Below, one piece after another: positions 38,014 through 46,463 of a stretch of 64,000 nucleotides of DNA. The translations under genes were made by a program, and so were the position numbers. Position 1 is the first letter of the stretch. Every line of letters begins with the position of its first letter. The notes below the pieces were generated by a model that saw nothing but the letters and a program-made list of their open reading frames with translations, ran no database searches and was not told where the DNA came from. Source of the stretch: Actinomycetes bacterium (GTDB lineage Bacteria; Actinomycetota; Acidimicrobiia; Acidimicrobiales; Ilumatobacteraceae). The stretch lies in the NCBI GenBank assembly GCA_025356335.1, contig JANXUF010000033.1, positions 1-64,000 of the forward strand, given 5' to 3'.

Positions 38014-39567
38014 TCAGTGGACGAGGACGTTGCGGAACTGCCAGGGATCCGATTCGTCGATGTCCTCCGGGAACAGTCCGCGGCGACCGACGAGTGGCGT
38101 CCAGTCGGTGTAGATGCCTTCGACGGGACCGAGATAGGGGCGCTGCACTTCGAGGCAGCGTTCGAAATCCATGTCGTCGCTCTCGACGATGCCTTCCTCG
38201 GGGTTTTCGAGTGCCCAGACCATGCCGGCAAGCACGGCGGAACTAACCTGCATGCCGGTTGCGTTCTGGTACGGCGCCAACAGACGCGTCTCCTCGATCG
38301 ACAGCCGCGAACCGTACCAATAGGCGTTCTTGGCGTGGCCGTAGAGCAGGACGCCGAGTTCGTCGATGCCGTCGACGATCTCGTCCTCTCCGAGGATGTG
38401 CTGGTGCGGTTGCACACTGCCTGGATGGCCGAACAGTTCGTGCAGCGACAGCACGGCGTCGTCCGCTGGGTGGTAGGCGTAGTGCACCGTCGGGCGGAAC
38501 TCGACGGCACCACCGGCGGCCCCGGCATCAGTAGCAGCGCCACCGGCATCAGCAATAGAAGTCGTGGCGCCACCGTCTGGACCGTGGACCGTGAAGTAGT
38601 CGGCGATCGAGATCGCTTCGTTGTGCGTCACGAGGAAGCCGAACTGCGCACCGGGCGTGGGGCACCACGAACGGACGCGTGTATTGGCACCCGGCTGCAG
38701 CAGGAAGATCGCCGCACCGCAACCGGTCGAATGATGCCGGGCGTTGTCCGGTTCCCACGTCTCGTGGGTCCCCCAGCCGAGTTCCGCCGGCTGCTGGCCC
38801 TCGGACAGAAAGCCCTCGACGGACCAGGTGTTGACGAACGTCCCACGATCCTTCGGCTTCGCCGCCCGCTGGGTGTCGCGCTCGGCGATGTGCACCCCTT
38901 TGACGCCTGTCGCCTGCATCAACGCAGCCCATTCTGCTCGCGACGTCGGAACGGTTGCGAGTGTGCCGGTGTCGCCGGCAATGTCGAGCAGCGCCTGCTT
39001 GACGAACCACGACACCATGCCAGGGTTGGCACCACACGCCGACACGGCGGTGGTTCCGCCGGGGTTGGCGCGGCGCTCGGCGAGCACGGTTTCACGGAGT
39101 GCGTAGTTCGAGCGGTCTGCTGCCGAGGTCGACTCGTCGTAGTAGAAGCCGAGCCACGGTTCGACGACCGTGTCGATGTACAGCGCGCCGAGTGAGCGGC
39201 ACAGTGTGAGGATCGCCAATGATGACGTATCGACCGAGAGGTTGACGCAGAACGCCTGCCCTGGACCCGCCGCCAGCAGTGGTGTCAACGTCTCTTCGTA
39301 GTTCTCGGGCGTGATCGTTGCGACGATCTTGCGGATGCCGCGTTCGGCGAGGATGCCGTCGTTCTCACTGTCCGGGGTGACGACGACGATCTGACTGGGA
39401 TCCACGGTGAAATGTCGTTCGATGAGCGGCAGCGTCGCCCGCCCGATCGATCCGAAGCCGATGATCACGACGGGGCCTTCGAGGCGCCCGTAGTTCGGCC
39501 AGATGGCGGCGGGAGTGGTGTCAGAAGCGGTTGCGGTCGGCCCTACGGGTCGTGAGTCTGCGGTCAT
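38014..39567 (-). CDS. hss: Homospermidine synthase (saccharopine dehydrogenase-like)
   Basis: VVIIGFGSIGRATLPLIERHFTVDPSQIVVVTPD...LYIDTVVEPWLGFYYDES...ACGANPGMVSWFVKQAL. Confidence 0.9.
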   Translation of the reverse strand: MTADSRPVGPTATASDTTPAAIWPNYGRLEGPVVIIGFGSIGRATLPLIERHFTVDPSQIVVVTPDSENDGILAERGIRKIVATITPENYEETLTPLLAAGPGQAFCVNLSVDTSSLAILTLCRSLGALYIDTVVEPWLGFYYDESTSAADRSNYALRETVLAERRANPGGTTAVSACGANPGMVSWFVKQALLDIAGDTGTLATVPTSRAEWAALMQATGVKGVHIAERDTQRAAKPKDRGTFVNTWSVEGFLSEGQQPAELGWGTHETWEPDNARHHSTGCGAAIFLLQPGANTRVRSWCPTPGAQFGFLVTHNEAISIADYFTVHGPDGGATTSIADAGGAATDAGAAGGAVEFRPTVHYAYHPADDAVLSLHELFGHPGSVQPHQHILGEDEIVDGIDELGVLLYGHAKNAYWYGSRLSIEETRLLAPYQNATGMQVSSAVLAGMVWALENPEEGIVESDDMDFERCLEVQRPYLGPVEGIYTDWTPLVGRRGLFPEDIDESDPWQFRNVLVH

Positions 39568-39692
39568 CGGTACCTGTTCTCTCGTGCACGGAGGCTCGCA
39601 CGAATTGCGAAGCAGCGAAGGTACTGACCATCACAGCGGTTCAGATGGAGCCAAGGAGAAATATCTGATCGCCGGCCCTGCTGTTGGGTCCT

Positions 39693-40466
39693 CTACGGAT
39701 TCATCTGGAGTGCGAAGTTGACACCGCGCAGCACGAGATCGGGAACGATCTCGTCGAACAGGCCTGCGTCCTCGAAGAGCCCGGAGAAACCACCGGCACC
39801 GACGACCAGCGGCTGCGTGTCGTCCAGGAAGGCTTCGTCGGTGATGCGCTGCGTCAGCTCCTTGATCATCCCGATCTGGCCGAAGTACAGCCCGGACTGG
39901 ATGTTCTCGACGGTCGAGCGCCCGATCGCCTGCGCCGGTTTGATGATTTCGACGGCCGACAATTTGGCGGTTCCCCTGCCGAGGGCGTCGATCGACAGAC
40001 GTGGGCCGGCAAGAATTGCTCCACCGAGATAGTCGCGGTGACGGGTGATGACATCGAATGTCGTCGCCGTTCCGAAGTCGACGACGATGACGTTGCGGTC
40101 CGGGAAGAGCTGGGTTGCGGCGATGGCGTTGGCGATACGGTCAGCCCCGACTTCGAGCGGGTTGCGGTACTTGATGTTGAGGCCTGTCTTGGCGCCGGCG
40201 CGCAGCACGAACGGGGTCGTATCGAAGTACTTGAGGCAGCAGTTGCGCAGTGAGTGCACGGCATCGGGAACAACGGAGCAATAGGCGATGCGGTCGATGG
40301 TGCGCCAGTCGATTGCGTTCTCGCGCAGGACGGCACGCAGGAAGACGCCGAGTTCGTCACTGGTGGCATGCGATTCCGACGCCCGCCGGAACTCCATCAG
40401 CACCTTGTCGTCATCGAACACCGCACCATGGATCGTGCTGTTGCCGACATCGAGACAGAGGATCAT
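39693..40466 (-). CDS. coaX: Type III pantothenate kinase
   Basis: MILCLDVGNSTIHGAVFD, VDFGTATTFDVITRHRDYLGGAILAGPRLSIDALGRGTAKL. Confidence 0.95.
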   Translation of the reverse strand: MILCLDVGNSTIHGAVFDDDKVLMEFRRASESHATSDELGVFLRAVLRENAIDWRTIDRIAYCSVVPDAVHSLRNCCLKYFDTTPFVLRAGAKTGLNIKYRNPLEVGADRIANAIAATQLFPDRNVIVVDFGTATTFDVITRHRDYLGGAILAGPRLSIDALGRGTAKLSAVEIIKPAQAIGRSTVENIQSGLYFGQIGMIKELTQRITDEAFLDDTQPLVVGAGGFSGLFEDAGLFDEIVPDLVLRGVNFALQMNP

Positions 40467-41944
40467 GCTCGGTGCTCTTGGCCGTCGACGATCGATCGCC
40501 CTGTGAGCTCTGTCAGCCGTGCGGCGATGAGCTGTTCGAGTTGCTGTGCCAATTCCCGCTTGGTGGTAACCGTTCGACACGCATGACCGTTGCGGAAGAT
40601 CGTCGCCGGATGGCAGTCACTGTCCATCTCGGCGATGTCGTTGTGGACGATGAAGTCGGTCCCCGGAGTCACTCGTGCGACAGCCTGCAGTCGTTCAGCA
40701 GGCGTCGCCCCGTTCGTCAGTTTGAAACCGACGACGATGAGCGGATGTGACGTCGCCAGCCTGTTGCTGCCGGCGTTCGACGGTGACGCGTACTGTCCGA
40801 GCCGCGAAAGGATCTTGTGGTTCTTGCGCAAGTGGATCGTCAGCGTCTCGCCGGAGTCGATCTTGCCGAGTGGGTTCGGCACGATCTCCTTCCCGTCGAC
40901 GACGAGATGATCGACGTCGAAATCGCTGACCGCTGCGAGATGGATGACGGCGTCGTACGCGCCGGTGGCGAGCTCGTGACGGAGCACCTCGTCCAGTTCC
41001 GTGAATGTCGTGAACGGAACCAGGCGGATTCGGCCGGAGGTGTCGGAAACGATCTCGTCGGCATCGGTCAGTTGCCGCGGCGGCAGGAGGGCAGTGCGGG
41101 CGTGGACGAGCGTCACGCTGTGGCCGGCACCGGCGAGATGCGCTGCGATCGCCGACCCGGTCGCACCCGTACTGGTGTTGGTGATCGTGCGGACACCGTC
41201 GATCGGCACAGCGGTACCGCCGGCAGTCACGAGGAAACGGTGCCGGGCGCCAGATCGCGCAGCCGGCCAAACGGCGTGCGGCTGCTCAGCGGCGTGCAGA
41301 TCCTCAGCGGCGTGCGGATCCTCAGCGGCGCGCAGACTCTCAGCGGCGTCACGATGGAGTTCCAGGCGATCGAGGCGTTCGACAAGTGCGTCGAGTATCC
41401 GTTCCGGTTCGAGCAGCCTGCCCGCTCCGACCTCACCGCACGCCAGTTGGCCCGAACCCGGCTCGAGCACCTCGACTCCCCACGTACGCAGCTGCCCCAG
41501 TGAACGGCGGGTCGCGGGGTGACGGTACATCGTTGCGTTCATCGCCGGCGCGATCAGATACGGCTTGTCGAAATCGTGCGCCAGGAACATCGTCGAGATG
41601 AGGTCGTCGCCGAGGCCGGCCGCCAGCCGATTGATCGTGTTGGCCGACGCCGGGCAGAGCACGACGAGATCGGCCCAGCGCACGAGGTGGATGTGATCCA
41701 TCGCCCTTCCACGGGCGAAAACGTCAGTGGCGACCGGTCGGCCTGTCAGTCCTTCGAGCGTTGCTTCGCCGACGAATTCCAATGCCGAAGCGGTCGCCAC
41801 CGTCTGTACCTCATAGCCCGCCTGCACGAGTCGGGAGACGACATGGCACGCCTTGTACGCGGCGATCGAACCACTGAGCTGGAACAGCACCCGTGCTCGA
41901 GCGGTAGGGCGCACCGGCGACTCGGTTTCGCTGGAAAGGGTCAT
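40463..41944 (-). CDS. coaBC: Phosphopantothenoylcysteine decarboxylase / phosphopantothenate-cysteine ligase
   Basis: GSIAAYKACHVVSRLVQAGYEVQTVATASALEFVG, PAMNATMYRHPATRRSL, VTAGGTAVPIDGVRTITNTSTGATGSAIA. Confidence 0.96.
   Translation of the reverse strand: MTLSSETESPVRPTARARVLFQLSGSIAAYKACHVVSRLVQAGYEVQTVATASALEFVGEATLEGLTGRPVATDVFARGRAMDHIHLVRWADLVVLCPASANTINRLAAGLGDDLISTMFLAHDFDKPYLIAPAMNATMYRHPATRRSLGQLRTWGVEVLEPGSGQLACGEVGAGRLLEPERILDALVERLDRLELHRDAAESLRAAEDPHAAEDLHAAEQPHAVWPAARSGARHRFLVTAGGTAVPIDGVRTITNTSTGATGSAIAAHLAGAGHSVTLVHARTALLPPRQLTDADEIVSDTSGRIRLVPFTTFTELDEVLRHELATGAYDAVIHLAAVSDFDVDHLVVDGKEIVPNPLGKIDSGETLTIHLRKNHKILSRLGQYASPSNAGSNRLATSHPLIVVGFKLTNGATPAERLQAVARVTPGTDFIVHNDIAEMDSDCHPATIFRNGHACRTVTTKRELAQQLEQLIAARLTELTGRSIVDGQEHRA
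41285..41350 (+). repeat. 18-bp tandem repeat (3 full + 1 partial copy) inside the coaBC interdomain linker
   Basis: ctcagcggcgtgcagatc-type units; peptide (minus strand) AAESLRAAEDPHAAEDLHAAEQPHA. Confidence 0.85.
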
Positions 41945-42033
41945 TCGGTACCTGTCCTTTCGGGATCAAGTCCAGGCCTTGTGGTCGCAGCGCACCCTAT
42001 CGACGTTCACTGTCGAGATGGCGTGCCGGAAGC

Positions 42034-42082
42034 GTCGCTGTCGGCAGACGTCGTATTTTGCGCTACTTCTGCCGACAGCGAC
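42034..42082. repeat. 49-nt hairpin element B: 15-bp perfect arms, 19-nt loop
   Basis: GTCGCTGTCGGCAGA-CGTCGTATTTTGCGCTACT-TCTGCCGACAGCGAC, 3' of the tRNA-Arg gene. Confidence 0.9.
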
Positions 42083-42099
42083 CGCACGCCGAAGCGACA

Positions 42100-42175
42100 T
42101 GGCGCCTCCGGAGAGACTCGAACTCCCAACCGACCGGGTAGAAACCGGTTGCTCTATCCATTGAGCTACGGAGGC
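42100..42175 (-). tRNA. tRNA-Arg(UCU), CCA encoded
   Basis: Minus strand GCCTCCGTAGCTCAATGGATAGAGCAACCGGTTTCTACCCGGTCGGTTGGGAGTTCGAGTCTCTCCGGAGGCGCCA; 7-bp acceptor, anticodon stem ACCGG/CCGGT with loop TTTCTAC. Confidence 0.96.
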
Positions 42176-42244
42176 AACAGTCGACAACGTTAGCGAATCG
42201 GCGCGCAGCCCCCTCCCTACTTCGCGGCGCCATCCAAACCTTCG

Positions 42245-43492
42245 TTATGCGGCAGCCGTTGCGAGCAGGGCCTGACGGAGCACGTCGAGCGCCGAGATCA
42301 CGCTGATCTGGCGCATCTGCTCGCGTTGGCCCGGCAGGCGCAGCAACCGTGCCGTCGTTGGTCGGCCGCCGATCGACAGGCCGACGTACAGCGTTCCCAC
42401 GGGTTGGCCGTCCTGTTCTGCCGGTCCGGCGACACCGGTCAGCGACAATCCGACATCGGCACCGAGGACCCGACGGGCACCGTCCGCCATCTCGATCGCG
42501 GCCCGTTCGCTGACGACCGGGCCGTCACCGACACCGAGGACATCGTGCTTGACGTCGGTGGCGTACGAGACGATCGAACCGCGGAAGACCTCGCTCGCTC
42601 CGGCAATCCCCGTCAATCGGGCACCGACCAGACCACCGGTCACCGATTCCGCAAGGCCGAGCGTCATGCCGCGCTCACGCAACATCTGCAGGACGACCGA
42701 TTCCATCGTGTCGTCGTCGAGGCCGAAGACGAGCGGGCCGACGACCTCGCGAATCGCTGCTTCCCACGGATCGATGATCGCCGCAGCCTCAGCGGCCGTC
42801 GGGGCTTTGGACGTCAGACGGACCTTGATCCCTTCCCAACCGGAGGCGAGGAACGCCAGTGTGGGATTGCCGGCGATGTCGAGTTGGGCGATGACCGGAT
42901 CGAGCCGTTCGTTGAGCCCGCTCTCGCTCTCGCCCCACGTCCGCAGGGTGCGACTGGCGATGACACTCACATCGCCATTGCGGGCCGCCAGATCGGGAAG
43001 GATCGCCCGCTCGAGCATCTCCTTCATCTCGTGCGGAACGCCCGGAACGGCATAGATGACCTTGTCACCGACGGGGCAGATGAGGCCGGGCGCCGTCCCG
43101 CGCCGCTGCGGGATGATCGTCGCGCCGACCGGTACGAATGCCTGGCGCAGGTTGTTCTCCGGCATTCGCCTGCCGCGGGACTCGAACATTTGACGGATTG
43201 CCTCGCCGACTGCCTCGTCCTGGATGAGTGTGACTCCCATGACCTCGGCGATCGCCTCACGGGTGATGTCGTCGTGCGTCGGGCCGAGCCCACCGCACAT
43301 GATCACAGCATCGGCGTCGTCCAACGTCCTGCGGAGCAGCCCGACGATGCGCGCCAGGTTGTCGCCGACTTTGACCTGCACGAGCGAGTCGATGCCATGG
43401 GCGGCGAGTTGTTCACCGATCCAGGACGAGTTCGTGTCGTTGATCTGGCCGAGCAACAACTCGGTACCGACGGCGACAACGTCACACCGCAT
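42245..43492 (-). CDS. cinA: CinA family competence/damage-inducible protein
   Basis: CDVVAVGTELLLGQINDTNSSWIGEQLAAHGID, MCGGLGPTHDDITREAIAEV, LAESVTGGLVGARLTGIAGASEVFRGSIVSYA. Confidence 0.96.
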   Translation of the reverse strand: MRCDVVAVGTELLLGQINDTNSSWIGEQLAAHGIDSLVQVKVGDNLARIVGLLRRTLDDADAVIMCGGLGPTHDDITREAIAEVMGVTLIQDEAVGEAIRQMFESRGRRMPENNLRQAFVPVGATIIPQRRGTAPGLICPVGDKVIYAVPGVPHEMKEMLERAILPDLAARNGDVSVIASRTLRTWGESESGLNERLDPVIAQLDIAGNPTLAFLASGWEGIKVRLTSKAPTAAEAAAIIDPWEAAIREVVGPLVFGLDDDTMESVVLQMLRERGMTLGLAESVTGGLVGARLTGIAGASEVFRGSIVSYATDVKHDVLGVGDGPVVSERAAIEMADGARRVLGADVGLSLTGVAGPAEQDGQPVGTLYVGLSIGGRPTTARLLRLPGQREQMRQISVISALDVLRQALLATAAA

Positions 43493-44072
43493 GTTCGGCC
43501 TGTGAAGCAGCGATTTTGTGGGAAGCGAGGAAGTACTGGGTGCCGGTGATGAGTGTGAGGATAACGGCGGCCCAGAGCAACGTCTGCCATGTCCACTGCG
43601 CTCTCCGTGTGGTGACCGGCGCGAGCGCGAACGCGACGGCGAATTGTTGCGTCACCGTCTTGATCTTGGCCAATTTCTTCGCCGGGACAGTCACGCCGTT
43701 GGCGCCCGCGAAGACGCGATAGATACTGATGGCGACTTCGCGGGCGGCGATGACGACCACCGGCACGATCCAGAAGACACCTTCGTTGACGAGGGTGAAC
43801 ATCGCCCCGAGCACCAGCACTTTGTCAGCGAGCGGATCGAGGAATGCTCCGGAACGCGTCGTTCCATGGCGACGGGCGAGATAGCCGTCGACGCCGTCGC
43901 TCGCGCACAGCAGGAACCACAGCACGAAGGCGGGCCATGAACCGTGGTTGCCGCGGATCAGCACGAAGAGAAACGGCGAGATCAACACCCTGCCGACCGT
44001 GACGGCATTCGCCCATGTGGCGATGGCGCTCGAGTCGTAGGCCACTAGGCCACCTCGGCGCTCATCGAACAC
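43482..44072 (-). CDS. pgsA: CDP-diacylglycerol--glycerol-3-phosphate 3-phosphatidyltransferase
   Basis: CDP-alcohol phosphatidyltransferase motif: LLCASDGVDGYLARRHGTTRSGAFLDPLADKVLVL. Confidence 0.94.
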   Translation of the reverse strand: MFDERRGGLVAYDSSAIATWANAVTVGRVLISPFLFVLIRGNHGSWPAFVLWFLLCASDGVDGYLARRHGTTRSGAFLDPLADKVLVLGAMFTLVNEGVFWIVPVVVIAAREVAISIYRVFAGANGVTVPAKKLAKIKTVTQQFAVAFALAPVTTRRAQWTWQTLLWAAVILTLITGTQYFLASHKIAASQAEHAV

Positions 44073-45420
44073 CTACGGAAGTACTGACGGCGGGAGAGGC
44101 ACCGGCGGTGACGGCGGGAGAGGCACCGGCGGTGACGACGAGAGAGGCACCGGCGGTGACGACGAGATCTGGTCCGAGTGCATCGGTGACGACCACGTCG
44201 TGGAACTGGCCGACAGCGAGGTCGAGCGGCAGGTGGACGATGCCGTCGATTTCCGGTGCCTCGTGATGACTCCGGCCGATTCCCGGAGCATCGACGAGTA
44301 CCCGCTGGGTCGTACCGATGAGATCGTCACGCCGTGAAGCGGTGATGCGGTCCTGCATCTCGCGGAGTTCGCTGAGCCGCTCTGCCATCAGTGCCGCCGG
44401 AACCTGGCCGTCGAGGTCGACCGCGTAGGTGCCATCCTCCGCCGAGTACGAGAAGAAGCCGCACCAGTCGAGCTGTGCTGCCTCGACGAAGGCAAGTAGT
44501 TCGTCGTGGTCGGCTTCGGTCTCCCCCGGGTATCCAACGATGAAGTTGCTGCGAAACGCTGCGTCTGCAGAACGTGCACGGATGTCCTCGATGCGCTTGA
44601 GGAAACGGGTGCCGTCGCCCCACCGTCGCATCCGTCTGAGCAGTTTCTTGGAGACGTGCTGGAGCGACAGATCGAAGTACGGCACGCCGGTGTCGAGCAT
44701 CGCATCGATCAGGTCGTCACTCAGATCTGACGGATAGAGATAGAGCAGCCGCACCCAGTCGGTGCGAGCGGCAACGGCCCGAACGAGCGGGACGATCGAG
44801 CCTGCACCGAGTTCACCGGGGCGATCCTTGCCGTAGGAGGCGAGGTCCTGAGCGACGAGGACGATTTCTCTGACGTCGAGTTGGTCCACTTCGGCGAGGA
44901 TCGAATCAATGGTCCGGCTGCGCTGCGGACCGCGAAAACTCGGAATGGCGCAGAAACCGCACGAGCGGTCGCAGCCCTCGGCGATCTTCACGTAGGCCCA
45001 CGGCATCGTCGACTTCGGGCGGGGCAGGTTGAGCAGGTCGAGTTTCGGCAGCGCCGCCGTTTGTGCAGTGACGGACAGGCCTGCAGGCTTCTTGCCGAGC
45101 GTGATCGGTACGCCGAAACCGGCCACCTGGTCGACTTCCGGCAGCGCCTCCGCGAGTTCGTCGCCGTACCGCTCTGCCATACATCCGGTCACCACGAGGC
45201 GGGCGCCGTGCTTGCGGCGATCAGCGAGCGCAAGGACGGTGTCGATCGATTCACGGCGAGCATCCTCGATGAACGCGCAGGTGTTGACGACAACGAGGTC
45301 GGCCTGTTCCGGGTCGGCTGTTGCCGTCATCCCGTCGGCAAGCAGGCTGCCGATGATCTTGTCCGAATCGACATCGTTCTTGGGGCAACCCAGAGTCTCG
45401 ACGTAAAAGTGCTGTCCCAC
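44062..45420 (-). CDS. rimO: Ribosomal protein S12 methylthiotransferase RimO, with repeated C-terminal extension
   Basis: MGQHFYVETLGCPKNDVDSDKI, VKIAEGCDRSCGFCAIPSFRGPQRSR (radical SAM CxxxCxxC), TRAM region; tail VVTAGASLVVTAGASPAVTAGASPAVSTSVGVR. Confidence 0.95.
   Translation of the reverse strand: MGQHFYVETLGCPKNDVDSDKIIGSLLADGMTATADPEQADLVVVNTCAFIEDARRESIDTVLALADRRKHGARLVVTGCMAERYGDELAEALPEVDQVAGFGVPITLGKKPAGLSVTAQTAALPKLDLLNLPRPKSTMPWAYVKIAEGCDRSCGFCAIPSFRGPQRSRTIDSILAEVDQLDVREIVLVAQDLASYGKDRPGELGAGSIVPLVRAVAARTDWVRLLYLYPSDLSDDLIDAMLDTGVPYFDLSLQHVSKKLLRRMRRWGDGTRFLKRIEDIRARSADAAFRSNFIVGYPGETEADHDELLAFVEAAQLDWCGFFSYSAEDGTYAVDLDGQVPAALMAERLSELREMQDRITASRRDDLIGTTQRVLVDAPGIGRSHHEAPEIDGIVHLPLDLAVGQFHDVVVTDALGPDLVVTAGASLVVTAGASPAVTAGASPAVSTSVGVR
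44089..44160 (+). repeat. 24-bp x3 tandem repeat in the rimO 3' end
   Basis: ggcgggagaggcaccggcggtgac x2, then gacgagagaggcaccggcggtgac. Confidence 0.92.
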
Positions 45421-45466
45421 GGCCGACCAAGCTACCGCCTGGTTACGGACGCTTCCGGGAAACGAC

Positions 45467-46393
45467 TCAGGCTTCGTAGTGCAACTGCAGTCCCGGATAG
45501 GGCCACGGCATCGACAGGAGCTTGCCGAAACCGGACGAGGTGATGAACGCCGTGCCGTACTCCGGGCCGCCGAAGCAGATGTTCGTCGTCATCAGGTCGC
45601 CCGTGGCGATGTGCTCCAGTACCTCGCCTGCCGGGCTGATGACGGTGATCCCTCCGTTGACGAGCGTGGCCACGCACACGTTGCCGGCACCGTCGACTCC
45701 CAGCGAGTCGAACAACTGGAATCCTGGCAGTCCGCAGAGCACAGCGCTCGGGTCGATGGCGGCTGCCTCGGCCAGGACGCCGGGCGAAACGATCGTCCGT
45801 TCGTACACTCGGCCGGTCATCGTCTCCGCCCAGTAGACCTTCGTACCGTCGGGCGACAGCCCGATGCCGTTCGGCGCGTCGACCGGGAAGGCAACCTCGG
45901 TGATCGACGAACCGTCAGGCAGCGCGTAGTAGATCCCGGTGATGTCACTCGTGCGCGCGTGATGGTCGCGGATGCCGTGGTCGGTGAAGTAGAAGCCACC
46001 ATGGGCATCGAAGACGATGTCGTTCGGGGCGCGGAGCGGGTGACCGTCACATTCGGTGTAGAGGTCGGTGACCGAGCCGTCGCCGAGGTCGACGCGTTGG
46101 ATCCGTCCTCCGATGTACAGCGCTGGATCGAAGGCACCCGGAAACATCAATCCGCCGAGATCGACCGGCTGGAAGCAGCCACCGTTGTTGCACAGGTAGA
46201 CCGCACCGTCGGGCCCGATGGCAGCACCATTCGGTCCGCCGGGGATCTCGGCAATCGTCTGCTTCGTACCGTCCGGGAGCACTCGTGTCAGACGCGGCCC
46301 GAACATCTCGACGACGATCACGCTGCCGTCGAGCATTGCAATCGGTCCCTCGGGGAAACGCAATCCGGACGTGATCTCTGTCAATTCAGCCAT
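45467..46393 (-). CDS. SMP-30/gluconolactonase/LRE family protein
   Basis: SGLRFPEGPIAMLDGSVIVVEMF, LRAPNDIVFDAHGGFYFTDHG, PNGIGLSPDGTKVYWAET. Confidence 0.92.
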   Translation of the reverse strand: MAELTEITSGLRFPEGPIAMLDGSVIVVEMFGPRLTRVLPDGTKQTIAEIPGGPNGAAIGPDGAVYLCNNGGCFQPVDLGGLMFPGAFDPALYIGGRIQRVDLGDGSVTDLYTECDGHPLRAPNDIVFDAHGGFYFTDHGIRDHHARTSDITGIYYALPDGSSITEVAFPVDAPNGIGLSPDGTKVYWAETMTGRVYERTIVSPGVLAEAAAIDPSAVLCGLPGFQLFDSLGVDGAGNVCVATLVNGGITVISPAGEVLEHIATGDLMTTNICFGGPEYGTAFITSSGFGKLLSMPWPYPGLQLHYEA

Positions 46394-46463
46394 GAGCGTG
46401 ACAGTACGTCGCCGGGCTTCACGATCTCGGACCGAAGCAATCCGACGTTAGCTTTGAGGCGAT

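Noticed and set aside
38017-39195. 392-aa plus-strand ORF
   Set aside because: Antisense to the well-supported homospermidine synthase.
39693-41944. coaX-coaBC overlap as unusual
   Set aside because: A 4-nt overlap between two coenzyme A biosynthesis genes is ordinary operon organisation.
42326-43549. 407-aa plus-strand ORF
   Set aside because: Antisense to cinA; no recognisable domain.
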